Source: Marinilabilia salmonicolor
GTDB lineage: Bacteria; Bacteroidota; Bacteroidia; Bacteroidales; Marinilabiliaceae
Direction of reading: 5' to 3'
DNA: 64,000 bases
Assembly: GCF_003003035.1 (NCBI RefSeq)
Contig: NZ_PVTS01000010.1
Coordinates: 1 to 64,000, forward strand
Shown here piece by piece: positions 1-8,758 of the stretch. How positions within the stretch are numbered: position 1 is the first letter of the stretch; each line of letters starts with the position of its first letter. Both the position numbers and the translations under genes were made by a program. Under the pieces are notes generated by a model. The model was not told the origin of the DNA and ran no database searches. It saw only the letters and a list, made by a program, of their open reading frames with translations.

Positions 1-39
1 CTCTTAAGATACTGATTTTCAGGGATTTAACCTAATTTT

Positions 40-732
40 TCAAGCATATATTTCATTGATTTTTAAATATTTACAAACAATAAATTGGGTTTTTTCAACC
101 CTTAATTCGCATTTATAATAAAGAAATGCAAGTAATGCCCCCAAAACAATAGCTCCCAACGTGGAGATGTGAAAATTACCGTTAAGGAAAAACCAGCCGG
201 AGAAAGCAAGTATCGAGATCATACCGCTGATGGTCGCCAAACCGTCCACTCCGTCAATCAGATTAAACCCATTTACAATAAATATCACAAAAAGAATGGA
301 GATGGCCATGCTGGAAAAATAATCAGGCTGAAGACCGAAAAAGCCATGAAAATCGGTAAGTCGCAAGTCTCCAAAACCAACAATGATAAAAGCAGCCAGA
401 ATCTGTCCCAACAATTTCACCATCGGCGCAGTAATCATTATGTCATCTTTGATACCAATGGAAAATATCACCAATAATGCTGGAATAATAAAAGGAACGG
501 CTCTGATATCAAACCAATCAATATATAAAGAATAGGTAAATAGAATGCCTATAAATATCCCGAGACCTCCCAGGTTAGGCACTGCCTGCTTGTGAATCCG
601 CCTTTTTCCGGGTTCATCAAACAAATTCTTTGCATGCGAAACTCTTAAGATGGTGGGTATCGAAAGAAAAACCAGCAAAAAAGAGAGCATTGCAGCAAAC
701 AAAACCATCAGAATAGTAGAATAATCAATCAT
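40..732 (-). pseudogene. Truncated undecaprenyl-phosphate sugar-phosphate transferase (WecA/MraY family)
   Basis: This 230-residue product matches the N-terminal part of the glycosyltransferase-4 family, polytopic enzymes that start surface-glycan synthesis by moving a sugar-phosphate onto undecaprenyl phosphate. Visible signatures are the early D-E-P-x-K-R-R-x-H and N-L-G-G motifs, the Asp pair in IKDDIM and the NGFNLIDGVDGLA motif, with several hydrophobic segments between them. The family normally runs to about 330-380 residues. Here homology stops near FLYY, followed by an unrelated charged tail, so the MGDTGS motif and the last helices are missing. The break lies near position 120, which suggests a rearrangement rather than a window-edge effect. 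It is divergent from the capsule export genes to its right. A short functional form is unlikely. Confidence 0.7.
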
Positions 733-1179
733 CTGTTCAATCTTTCCAGGTTAGTAACCCAATGTAAGTCATGGCAATATAACATTACCACAAATCAATG
801 TCCATTATACCTGATACAAGGGTAGCATTTTTCTATTATACCCCCCGTCATCAATCAACAGGAAATACAAAAAATACGAATTTCTTTCCGGTAAGGTTGT
901 GAAAATTGGATATCCGATTAACTCAATTTTCCACAGAAACTCCATAAGTATCCTGTTTATAAACCATTTAATCACGTCACCAACTTCAATGCAGGCAAAT
1001 AAACACTGAAAAAATATAACTTTCGGGTAAAAAGGCCCTCTTTTTACTTAAAATAAAAGAGCATAAGTATTTCGGTGCAAATTTATAAAACCCTTTTGAG
1101 AAAGTTAAATTTATGAATGTTTAATTTTAAAAAAGAAAACCATAAATTTGGCAGTTAAAACCGGACACAATATTCCATT
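733..1179. other. Divergent intergenic region of the exopolysaccharide locus
   Basis: This 447-base AT-rich gap separates the truncated transferase from the export operon. I see no convincing gene. Apart from a promoter-like element near its right end I recognise no further structure. Confidence 0.5.
1143..1150 (+). promoter_or_regulatory. Putative Bacteroidota -7 element
   Basis: TAAATTTG fits the Bacteroidota -7 consensus TAnnTTTG and lies 29 bases before the ATG of the export lipoprotein. No clear -33 TTTG is seen, so this is a motif match only. Confidence 0.45.
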
Positions 1180-1992
1180 ATGCAAAAAAATATGACTTTT
1201 CTGCCCAGCAAATTAAATTTCCGGACTGGAAACATCCTTTTGTTTTTTATCCTCCTGAGTGTTATTTCCGGCTGTATTCCGCAAAGAGAGACGGTTTATC
1301 TGCAAAATCAGGCAGAGGACCGCAACTATAAAAACCCATATTCCGACCTAACCACCATTACCGAACGATATGTATTGCGTCCAAACGATTTGCTCTACAT
1401 CCAGGTCAATACAAGTAATCCCAAACTTTCTGAATTTTTTAATCCAAACAGATCAGGTGGCAGCAGCAATCAACAGAGTCAGTCATTATATACGTATTTG
1501 GTGGACGACAGCATGAATATTGATTTCCCTTTTGTGGGAACCATCAATTTTGAAGGCTGCACACTCCAGCAAGCCAGAGAGAAAATGGAAAATGTTTTGA
1601 TTCCTTTTGTCAGTGATGCACACGTAAAAATTCGCCTGGCCAGTGATTCATTTGTGATTTTAGGCGAAGTAGGCAGTCCGGGCCGTATCCAGATGGGCAA
1701 GGAACAAATCACCATTTATGAAGCAATAGCCCTGGCAGGAGATGTAAGAACATTCGGTAAACGCAAAGAGATAAAAATTGTGCGCCCCGATGGCGATGGG
1801 TATAAAACGTTTTTTGTGGACATTACAGACGAGAATATTGTTGGCTCGGACGAGTATTATGTTTATCCCAACGATCTGATTTACGTTCGCCCCATGAGAG
1901 CCAAAAGTTTCGGTATCGGAGAGACTTTCTCCTTTGGCATCATCAGCTCCGTTCTTGCCCTTTACCTGACCATTGAAGCGATTTCCCGCTAA
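1180..1992 (+). CDS. Polysaccharide export outer-membrane lipoprotein (Wza/EpsD-like)
   Basis: A 270-residue lipoprotein of the polysaccharide biosynthesis/export family, which forms or gates the outer-membrane channel for capsule or exopolysaccharide. The signal peptide ends in a lipobox with Cys at about residue 32 (VISGC). The Poly_export region follows (YVLRPNDLLYIQV), then an SLBB-like segment (FVILGEVGSPGRI, with DLIYVRPM near the end). A hydrophobic stretch close to the C terminus is typical of Bacteroidota members. The tyrosine autokinase starts 21 bases downstream, so the two are probably cotranscribed. The exact polymer exported cannot be read from the sequence. Confidence 0.88.
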   Translation: MQKNMTFLPSKLNFRTGNILLFFILLSVISGCIPQRETVYLQNQAEDRNYKNPYSDLTTITERYVLRPNDLLYIQVNTSNPKLSEFFNPNRSGGSSNQQSQSLYTYLVDDSMNIDFPFVGTINFEGCTLQQAREKMENVLIPFVSDAHVKIRLASDSFVILGEVGSPGRIQMGKEQITIYEAIALAGDVRTFGKRKEIKIVRPDGDGYKTFFVDITDENIVGSDEYYVYPNDLIYVRPMRAKSFGIGETFSFGIISSVLALYLTIEAISR

Positions 1993-2013
1993 TAAAACTG
2001 CTAAAGCACTCCG

Positions 2014-4437
2014 ATGACAATGCAACAAAACAATAAACTTCATCAGTTACGTAATCAGGAAAACCAGCATCAGTCCTCCCAATTCATGCTGGACTATAAG
2101 AAACTGTTATTCGACTTGCTTCGTTTCTGGTGGTTATTTGCCATTACCATTCCCCTGGCCCTGGGAATTGTTTTTGCCATTCACCGCTACTCCTCACCCA
2201 TTTACAGAGCCTCCATGTCATTGCTAATGGAAGAACGGGGAACCGAAAACTCCAGAGAAAGCATGATGGAAGGTTTCGGGCTTACTCCCGGACAAAGAAA
2301 CCTCGACAATCAGATTGCAGTATTGACTTCAAGGGATATCATCCGCCAAACGATCGACCAACTGGACTTTAATATCAGCTATTTTGCCGCCGGCAGATTA
2401 AAAAATACAGAAATTTATTCCAATCCCGGATTTCGTATCCGTCCGGATTCTTCGTCGGCTCAAATTTTAAATGTGCCGATTTACCTCACAGTTCTAAATG
2501 AAAACCAGTTTGAACTATCCGTAAAGGCAGAGGGGTACAGCACTATAATTTACAACAACGAGTCCACGCAGGGAAGCCAAAGTGTTATTGATTTCAAAGA
2601 AAAATTTAACTTTGGTGAATTGGTTGAAACTCCATGGCTGAGAATTATTGTGGAAAATAACGGTCTTTCTGCAAGTCCCGACAATGCATATTACTTTCAA
2701 TTCAATCATCCTGAAAGTCTCACATCCCGGTATTCATCAGTCCTCTCGGCACAAAAAGCCGGTGAAAACTCCTCCATTGTCAACATTTCAGTTACCGGAC
2801 ACAATCATCAGAAGAACACGACCTTTCTGAACAAACTATCCGAAACCTTTATCAATGCCAATCTGGAAAAGAAAAATCAGATTGCTACCAACACCATTAA
2901 TTTCATTGAGGAGCAACTCATTATCATCTCAGACTCTTTATCTCAGAAAGGCACAGAATTAAGCACCTACCGTACCGAGCACCAGATTCAGAGTATCAGT
3001 TCTGAAGCAGAACACCTGTTTACCCAGATTCAGGAATTAACCACCAGAATTTCGGAGAAACGATTAACCTTCAATTACTACGATTATCTGGATAACTACT
3101 TCTCGTCCGAAAATGTGCTAAACAAAGGCCTGGCGCCGGCTTCTTTCAATATCGACAATCCTATCATCTCCACCCAGATCAATAAAATTCTGGAATTAAA
3201 TAATGAACGTCTGACGCTTAACGGACAGAGCAACCCTTATAAAAATGAGCTGGACAAACAGATTATGGTAGCACGCAACACGCTTATTGAAGCCATCAAC
3301 AATCAGAAACAGATTATAGATGAATCCATTGTCCGGTTGGAAGAAGAAAAACGCACAATTACCAGCCAACTCTATCAGTTGCCCGAGAAAGAACGTCGCT
3401 TACTGGGTATAGAGCGTCAGTTTGATCTCAACAGTGAGGTTTACACATTTCTGCTCAGGAAGCGTTCGGAAGCACAAATACAAAAAGCCTCCAACACCTC
3501 AGACCATTCGTTGCTGGAGAAACCGCGTTTTACAGGAACGGTCTATCCTAAGACCAACTCCAATTATCAAAAAGCACTTTTTGCTGGTATTTTGCTCCCC
3601 CTGATATTTTTGGTATTGCGGCAACTGCTCAACAATCGCATCACCACAGCCGATGAGATCGAAAAGCTTACTTCTATTCCGATCATTGGGCACATCATGC
3701 ACAGCCATAAAGGCGTTACCAATGTTGTGAACAATCACCCCAAATCGGTTATTACAGAAACATTCCGGAGGGTAAGAACCCGACTGGAATATCTGACCAA
3801 CAATGTTAAGACCCCGGTTATTGCCATATCCAGTTCCATGCCGGGCGAGGGAAAAACCTTTTGTGCCCTCAATCTGGCTGCGGTTTTTGCCTATTCTGAT
3901 AAGAAAACCGTCATCATTGGCTTTGACATGCGGAAACCCGGGCTGAACAAAGTTCTCAATCTCAATGATTATGATGGTTTATCGCAATACTACATAGGAA
4001 AAGTAAGCCTGGATGATATTATTCACACAACCGATCAGGACAATTTATTTGTAATCCCATCCGGAGCCATTCCTCCCAATCCGTCAGAACTCATCTCTTC
4101 ACCCAAAACAGATGAACTGTTTGAGGAACTCAGAAAACGTTTTGATGTGATGATCCTGGATACACCGCCAATGGGCGTAGTTGCCGATCCCGTTTTGCTG
4201 GCCCGCAAATCGGACACTTTATTATTCCTGGCACGCCAGAATTACACCATCCGTGAAGCCTTTTACCAAACACTAAAACACCTGGAGACCGAAGGAATTT
4301 CCAATACCGGGGTTCTTTTTAATGACATTCAGATTAAAAAAGGCCGGAAAAATGGCAAATACGGTTATGGGTATGGATATGGATATGGTTACGGTTATGG
4401 CTACGGTTATGGACATGGTTACTATGAGGAGCAATAG
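2014..4437 (+). CDS. Polysaccharide biosynthesis tyrosine autokinase (Wzc-like)
   Basis: An 807-residue inner-membrane co-polymerase/BY-kinase controlling capsule polymer export. An N-terminal membrane segment (WWLFAITIPLALGIVFAI) opens the Wzz domain, a long periplasmic coiled-coil region follows, and a second membrane helix (ALFAGILLPLIFLVL) lies near residue 520. The cytoplasmic kinase has Walker A PGEGKT near residue 609, Walker A-prime (VIIGFDMRKPG) near 640 and Walker B (VMILDTPP) near 712. The C terminus is a run of Gly-Tyr repeats, the expected autophosphorylation cluster. It sits between the export lipoprotein and the Wzi-like barrel in one operon. An alternative ATG six bases in would change little. 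Confidence 0.92.
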   Translation: MTMQQNNKLHQLRNQENQHQSSQFMLDYKKLLFDLLRFWWLFAITIPLALGIVFAIHRYSSPIYRASMSLLMEERGTENSRESMMEGFGLTPGQRNLDNQIAVLTSRDIIRQTIDQLDFNISYFAAGRLKNTEIYSNPGFRIRPDSSSAQILNVPIYLTVLNENQFELSVKAEGYSTIIYNNESTQGSQSVIDFKEKFNFGELVETPWLRIIVENNGLSASPDNAYYFQFNHPESLTSRYSSVLSAQKAGENSSIVNISVTGHNHQKNTTFLNKLSETFINANLEKKNQIATNTINFIEEQLIIISDSLSQKGTELSTYRTEHQIQSISSEAEHLFTQIQELTTRISEKRLTFNYYDYLDNYFSSENVLNKGLAPASFNIDNPIISTQINKILELNNERLTLNGQSNPYKNELDKQIMVARNTLIEAINNQKQIIDESIVRLEEEKRTITSQLYQLPEKERRLLGIERQFDLNSEVYTFLLRKRSEAQIQKASNTSDHSLLEKPRFTGTVYPKTNSNYQKALFAGILLPLIFLVLRQLLNNRITTADEIEKLTSIPIIGHIMHSHKGVTNVVNNHPKSVITETFRRVRTRLEYLTNNVKTPVIAISSSMPGEGKTFCALNLAAVFAYSDKKTVIIGFDMRKPGLNKVLNLNDYDGLSQYYIGKVSLDDIIHTTDQDNLFVIPSGAIPPNPSELISSPKTDELFEELRKRFDVMILDTPPMGVVADPVLLARKSDTLLFLARQNYTIREAFYQTLKHLETEGISNTGVLFNDIQIKKGRKNGKYGYGYGYGYGYGYGYGYGHGYYEEQ
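4360..4425 (+). repeat. Gly-Tyr codon repeat in the autokinase tail
   Basis: About eleven TAY-GGN hexamer units (one CAT variant) encode the alternating Tyr-Gly tail of the autokinase. Such a repeat can gain or lose units by slippage, changing the number of phosphorylatable tyrosines without breaking the frame. Confidence 0.85.
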
Positions 4438-4459
4438 CACAAAACAATCAACCAGAAAG

Positions 4460-6073
4460 ATGAAGTTACGAGCGCAAATCTATTTTGTCACTACAATACT
4501 GCTATTTATTGCCGGTCAGAACCTTCGGGCACAGGTTTACAACAGCTGGAACAATCATGCATTGAATCCGTTGGAGAGAGTCCTGGACATGCCCGGACAA
4601 AACCTGCACAGCTCGGTGGGCCCTGTTCGACTCGACGAGATGGCCAAATATCACAATGTTGATTCACTCATCCGGCGGGGATTAAAAAAGCCATCGCATC
4701 ATCAGAATATTTTTGGTCGCTTCCTCTCCGATGATCTTCTATCGTGGGATGAAGATGATGTCTGGATTCGCATCAACCCACTCTTTAATTTTGAAATTGG
4801 AAAAGACAATGCAGCCGGTGAAAACTGGTTTGTCAATTCCCGCGGGGCAATGATTGAAGGACAGCTGGGCAAGAATGTTGGCTTTTATGTGGATTTATAT
4901 GAAAACCAGGCCACTTTTCCCGCTTACATCGACCAGTTTGCAAACGATAGGGAGGTCGTTCCCGGCCAGGGGAAGCGAAAAGACTTTGGGGATGACGGTC
5001 ACGATTTTGCCCAATCTACAGGATACATCAGCTACAATGCAGGACGCTATTTCAATTTTCAGGCCGGATTTGGGAAGCACTTCATCGGAGACGGGCACCG
5101 CTCCCTTTTTCTTTCTGATGCCGCTTACAGCTATCCATACCTGAAAATGACCGCAACCTTCCTGAAAGCAAAATATATGGTTATGGTCAGTGAGCTCAAG
5201 CACTTTTACCGGGATGCAACTCTGGGGGATACACGATACCGTTCCAAATATGGCGCTTTTCACTACCTGAACTGGAACATAGGCAACCGTTGGAGTGTGG
5301 GCCTTTTCGAAAGCGTTGTCTGGGCTGCCAAAGATACTGTTGGACATCGTGGGTTGGATCCCAACTACCTGGTTCCTTTGGCGGTGTACCGACCAATGGA
5401 ATACAATCTGGGATCGCCCGATAATATGACCATGGGGATCAACCTGAAATACATCCCCTGGAAGAATGCCGCATTGTACGGTCAGTTTGTTCTTGGAGAA
5501 TTCAAAGCCGATGAAGTTTTTTCAGGCAATAAATGGTGGGCCAATAAGCAGGGTTTCCTGCTCGGGTTGAAATCCTATGATTTTTTGGGGATTAAAAACC
5601 TGGATTTCCAGACAGAATACAGTCAGGTAAGGCCTTACACCTACTCTCATTATCAACCCATTACCAATTACGGCCATTACAATCAGGAACTGGCCCATGT
5701 GCTGGGGGCCAATTTCAGAGAAAGCATAACCTTTCTGAGGTACCGGATAAACAGGTGGCATTTTGAACTTAAGAATCAGATAGCCACCAAAGGACTCGAT
5801 TATGATGACGAAGTAAGTTACGGTGGAAACATTCACCGGCCTAATGTCACGCGCCCTGCGGAATACGGGCATACCATCGGTCAGGGATTAAAATCAGACC
5901 TCACACAAACTGAATTCAATGTGATGTTTTTGATCAATCCCAGGAATAACATGAACCTGCAAATGGGCATCAGAAAACGAAAAATGACCAATGAGTTGGA
6001 AACATCTGATGGCACCTATTTTTATATGGCTTTCCGCACCTCGTTGCGCAATATTTACTACGATTATTTTTAA
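4460..6073 (+). CDS. Capsule assembly Wzi family outer-membrane protein
   Basis: A 537-residue protein that fits the Wzi/capsule-assembly family, outer-membrane beta-barrels that tether or organise capsule at the cell surface. I chose the ATG at 4460 because it is followed by a clear signal peptide (MKLRAQIYFVTTILLFIAG, cleavage around RAQ). The frame is open further upstream, but that part lies inside the Gly-Tyr repeat of the autokinase and reads as Met/Asp/Thr junk. The mature protein is rich in alternating aromatic strands (NFQAGFGKHFIGDGHRSLF, HFELKNQIA) and ends in an aromatic strand (NIYYDYF), typical of barrels. It starts 22 bases after the kinase stop, consistent with one operon. Confidence 0.8.
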   Translation: MKLRAQIYFVTTILLFIAGQNLRAQVYNSWNNHALNPLERVLDMPGQNLHSSVGPVRLDEMAKYHNVDSLIRRGLKKPSHHQNIFGRFLSDDLLSWDEDDVWIRINPLFNFEIGKDNAAGENWFVNSRGAMIEGQLGKNVGFYVDLYENQATFPAYIDQFANDREVVPGQGKRKDFGDDGHDFAQSTGYISYNAGRYFNFQAGFGKHFIGDGHRSLFLSDAAYSYPYLKMTATFLKAKYMVMVSELKHFYRDATLGDTRYRSKYGAFHYLNWNIGNRWSVGLFESVVWAAKDTVGHRGLDPNYLVPLAVYRPMEYNLGSPDNMTMGINLKYIPWKNAALYGQFVLGEFKADEVFSGNKWWANKQGFLLGLKSYDFLGIKNLDFQTEYSQVRPYTYSHYQPITNYGHYNQELAHVLGANFRESITFLRYRINRWHFELKNQIATKGLDYDDEVSYGGNIHRPNVTRPAEYGHTIGQGLKSDLTQTEFNVMFLINPRNNMNLQMGIRKRKMTNELETSDGTYFYMAFRTSLRNIYYDYF

Positions 6074-6095
6074 TCTGAGAAGTTCACAAATCAGC

Positions 6096-6638
6096 CTAAA
6101 TTCTCTTTTTCACCGCTGTAGCGGGATTACCCCGGTAAATTGTAAAAGGTTCCATAATAGCAGGAGCTACACTATGTACAGCAAGTACAGAATGCGTGTG
6201 ACAAACTGCATTTCCGGGAACAATAGCATTGGCTCCAATCCAAACACCATCCTCCAGCACAATCTCTCCTACCATTAAATCAAAGGTCTCTTTTCTATAA
6301 TCGTGATTTCCACAAAGCAGAAGGGCCCCCTGCGAAAGACAACAGTTGGATCCGATTTTCACTTTTGTGAGATTATCGATCCACACCTCCTCGCCTATCC
6401 AGGTATGGTCTCCCACGCGCAAATTCCACGGATATTTGATATTTACACGGGGCTTGACCACCACCCCCCTGCCTATTTTTGCCCCAAACAATCTCAGCAG
6501 AAAAACCTTTAGCGACGAAACCGGGAAAAATCCATTGTTAAAGAACAGTGAATTAACAAAATGCCAGATAGTCCTGATTAGAATACCCCTGCCCGGATGA
6601 AACCAACTATTGTCGTATTTGGACAAATCAACTTGCAT
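6096..6638 (-). CDS. WcaF-like hexapeptide-repeat acetyltransferase
   Basis: A 180-residue left-handed beta-helix O-acetyltransferase, closest in appearance to colanic-acid WcaF. The start (MQVDLSKYDNSWFHPGRG) is typical of WcaF-like proteins, and hexapeptide repeats run through the second half (IGSNCCLSQGALLLCGNHDY, VWIGANAIVPG). The conserved His in CGNHDY is the likely catalytic base. It probably acetylates a sugar of the exopolysaccharide made by this locus. It is convergent with the Wzi-like gene, with only 22 bases between the two stops. Confidence 0.85.
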   Translation of the reverse strand: MQVDLSKYDNSWFHPGRGILIRTIWHFVNSLFFNNGFFPVSSLKVFLLRLFGAKIGRGVVVKPRVNIKYPWNLRVGDHTWIGEEVWIDNLTKVKIGSNCCLSQGALLLCGNHDYRKETFDLMVGEIVLEDGVWIGANAIVPGNAVCHTHSVLAVHSVAPAIMEPFTIYRGNPATAVKKRI

Positions 6639-6675
6639 AATCTCATTTTTGATGTGAATATAATAAGAAACTGTT

Positions 6676-6910
6676 TAATGTTTGTCCATAAAGTACCATT
6701 TACAGCGTTACGCTTGCCCGAAAATTCCTCATCCCGGTTGTGCTTTTTGTTGGTTTTTTGTTCAAAAAACCTTACAAAAGCTACTTCGGGACTGCGGATT
6801 TTCGGGCTTCGCAAGCCCCCGAATAAAAATCGGGGCAGGCTTTGTAACCGGCACTTTCTTGACAAACAAATGACCAGAAACAAATTTTGCTTAGTTTATA
6901 GATCGGCAAT
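6676..6910 (-). repeat. MITE-like repeat, copy 1
   Basis: This element is related to the copy at 8511-8675 and lies in reverse orientation. Its ends are imperfect inverted repeats (TGTTTGTCCATAAAGT at the left; the complement of TTGCCGATCTATAAA at the right). The middle contains CCCGAAAAT and ATTTTCGGG arms separated by a longer, A/T-rich loop than in other copies. Open frames across it are repeat-derived and not genes. Confidence 0.65.
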
Positions 6911-6989
6911 ATTTACACTTCACCATTTACAAATAATCTACCCCAATGGCCAACCATCTGCAACATACAGAAGACAGGTAAGATGTAAA

Positions 6990-7004
6990 CAGGCTGAAAG
7001 CCTG
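6990..7004. repeat. Short hairpin CAGGCT-GAA-AGCCTG
   Basis: A perfect six-base-arm palindrome in the gap between the WcaF-like gene and the sugar-binding lipoprotein, followed by a C/G-rich stretch. It looks like a small REP-type repeat unit, not an obvious terminator because no T-run follows. Confidence 0.4.
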
Positions 7005-7054
7005 ATAGCAATAGCCCAGGGGTTTGAGGTATCCCCCCTGCCCCGATCCTTCGG

Positions 7055-7085
7055 GGACGCAAGTTGTACTTTATGGATAGAAACT
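7055..7085 (+). repeat. MITE-like repeat, right-end fragment
   Basis: Only the right terminus (GTACTTTATGGATAGAAACT) of the repeat family is recognisable. It abuts the full copy that begins at 7090, with AATT between them, so one element seems to have landed at the edge of another. Confidence 0.5.
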
Positions 7086-7089
7086 AATT

Positions 7090-7254
7090 AGAGCCTGTCT
7101 ATAAACTAAGCAAATTCTTTTTTTAGAGCTGTTTCTGGTCAGAAAGTCCCAATTGCAAGGCTTGCGAAGCCGCCAAAAACGGAGTTTACTAATCGTAAAT
7201 GAGTATTTTGGCGGCAAACGTAACGACGCAAGTGGTACTTTATGGACAGAAACC
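7090..7254 (+). repeat. MITE-like repeat, copy 2
   Basis: A roughly 165-base copy, close to the one at 8511-8675 in its right two thirds, including the CCGCCAAAA...TTTTGGCGG stem and the GGTACTTTATGGACAG terminus. The left third is the variant that reads CTAAGCAAATTC after the terminal repeat. Confidence 0.7.
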
Positions 7255-7453
7255 CATTAAGCTTCAAACAATTCACAGTAAATCAGGCAAAACTGATAAA
7301 AATCAATTTCCCTGAAGAAAAACTCTTTACGTTATTTCATATTTATCGTAAATTATCAAAAAATAGTTAACCTTATTATCCATTTTCAGGAACCTTCATT
7401 ATCCGTTGGACGACAAAGGCTTTTGCCTGTGGATAATACTAAATCTTATTCAG

Positions 7454-8461
7454 ATGAAGGCATTCAGGTATCTACTCAGCACACTGCTGCTTGTGGCTCT
7501 GCTTACAAGTTGCAGTGACAAACCCAAAATCGGGTTTTTGATGGACACACTCGAAATTGAACGCTGGCAAAAAGACAAAGAACTGTTTGAAAAAAAGATA
7601 GAAGAGATGGGAGGAACTTTGATTGTGAGTGTGGCCGAAGGAAATTCGCCAAAACAACTGGAACAGGCCATGGAGATGATTTACGACCACGTAGATGTAC
7701 TGGTAGTCATTCCTGTTGATCTGTACTCTTCCAGGGATATAGTGCGCGAAGCACATAAAAAGGATATTCCGGTTATTTCTTACGACCGAATGATCCGGGA
7801 TTGCGACGTTGATTATTATGTATCTACCGATAACATCAACATCGGTGAACTGCAGGCAGATTACCTTTCCAGGATTATCCCTGTTGGCAAATACGCACTT
7901 CTGGGCGGGCCGCAGAAAGACAACAACGCAGCCCTCCTGCATCTGGGATGGATGAATGTTCTGCAACCTCTAATTCAACGGAAGGACATAGAAGTAGTAC
8001 TGGATCAATACGTGGAGAACTGGAATGCAGATGAAGCCTATGTGCTGATTAACGATTATCTGAATGGTTCAGATTCTGATCTGGATGCCATAATAGCAGG
8101 GAATGATGAACTTGCAGGGGGCGCTATCAGGGCACTTCAGGAGCACAATCTGCAACGCGAAGTGCTGGTTGCCGGACAGGATGCAGACTTGGAAGCCATT
8201 CGAAACATCGTCGCCGGCTATCAAACCATTACCATTTTTAAACCCATAGATGCCATGGCCCACACTGCAGCGGAAATGGCCATTAAAATGGCTGAAGACG
8301 AAGAAAAATTCAATACCAATGTAACCGTTCACAATGGATTTAAACTCGTTCCTTCTGTTTTACTCTCAGCTCAGGTGGTTGACCGCCAGAACATAAAAAT
8401 GACGGTGGTATCAGAAGGTTTTGTGAATGAGGAGGAGATTTATGAATATGAGGTAGAGTAA
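7454..8461 (+). CDS. Periplasmic sugar-binding lipoprotein (XylF-like, PBP1 fold)
   Basis: A 335-residue type-1 periplasmic binding protein resembling D-xylose-binding proteins. The ATG at 7454 opens a lipoprotein signal (MKAFRYLLSTLLLVALLTSC), favouring it over the upstream in-frame ATG. Family features are IGFLMDTLEIERWQKD at the start, IPVISYDRMI, the ADAIIAGND-like segment (LDAIIAGNDELAGGAI) and VAGQDAD. The ligand may be a pentose, but I see no permease or ATPase nearby. It could therefore be an orphan sensor or an accessory receptor. A strong hairpin follows before mnmE. Confidence 0.8.
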   Translation: MKAFRYLLSTLLLVALLTSCSDKPKIGFLMDTLEIERWQKDKELFEKKIEEMGGTLIVSVAEGNSPKQLEQAMEMIYDHVDVLVVIPVDLYSSRDIVREAHKKDIPVISYDRMIRDCDVDYYVSTDNINIGELQADYLSRIIPVGKYALLGGPQKDNNAALLHLGWMNVLQPLIQRKDIEVVLDQYVENWNADEAYVLINDYLNGSDSDLDAIIAGNDELAGGAIRALQEHNLQREVLVAGQDADLEAIRNIVAGYQTITIFKPIDAMAHTAAEMAIKMAEDEEKFNTNVTVHNGFKLVPSVLLSAQVVDRQNIKMTVVSEGFVNEEEIYEYEVE

Positions 8462-8510
8462 TGCTCTTAGCTCATAGCTCTGGGCTATGTCACCTGGGCG
8501 CTGACTAAAG

Positions 8511-8675
8511 AGTGCCCGTCTATAAAGTCGGGAAAGTTTGTAAAAAGTCATGTGTCTGGTCAGAAAGTGCCAGTTGCAAGGCTTGCGAAGCCGCCAAAAA
8601 CGGAGTTTACTAATCGTAAATGGGTATTTTGGCGGCAAGCGTAACGACGCAAATGGTACTTTATGGACAGACACT
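8511..8675 (+). mobile_element. MITE-like element with 4-bp target duplication, copy 3
   Basis: A 165-base non-coding element bounded by imperfect terminal inverted repeats (AGTGCCCGTCTATAAAGT at the left; AGTGTCTGTCCATAAAGT on the complement at the right) and flanked on both sides by AAAG (8507-8510 and 8676-8679). Inside, CCGCCAAAA and TTTTGGCGG plus GTTTAC and GTAAAT can fold into one hairpin. No protein is encoded, so mobility would have to be supplied by a transposase elsewhere. Confidence 0.75.
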
Positions 8676-8678
8676 AAA

Positions 8679-8720
8679 GATGGTGGATTTTGAGATATGA
8701 AGGTCTCAGAATCCACCATC
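8679..8720. terminator. Strong hairpin between the sugar-binding gene and mnmE
   Basis: Seventeen-base arms (one G-T wobble) around an eight-base loop: GATGGTGGATTTTGAGA pairs with TCTCAGAATCCACCATC. No long T-run follows, so it may be a terminator for the upstream gene or a processing/attenuation structure in the mnmE leader. Confidence 0.55.
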
Positions 8721-8734
8721 CTGTTTATAAATAT

Positions 8735-8742
8735 TACATTTG
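8735..8742 (+). promoter_or_regulatory. Putative -7 element of mnmE
   Basis: TACATTTG matches TAnnTTTG and lies 16 bases before the mnmE ATG, just after the hairpin. The short leader is plausible, but no -33 box is clear. Confidence 0.4.
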
Positions 8743-8758
8743 TAGAAAAAAGAATTCT

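Noticed and set aside
4322-4459. Upstream extension of the Wzi-like gene into the kinase tail
   Set aside because: The extension is the Gly-Tyr repeat read in another frame; the ATG at 4460 gives a proper signal peptide.
6597-7091. Open frames across 6.6-7.1 kb
   Set aside because: They cover MITE-like repeat DNA shared with other gaps, so they are not genes.
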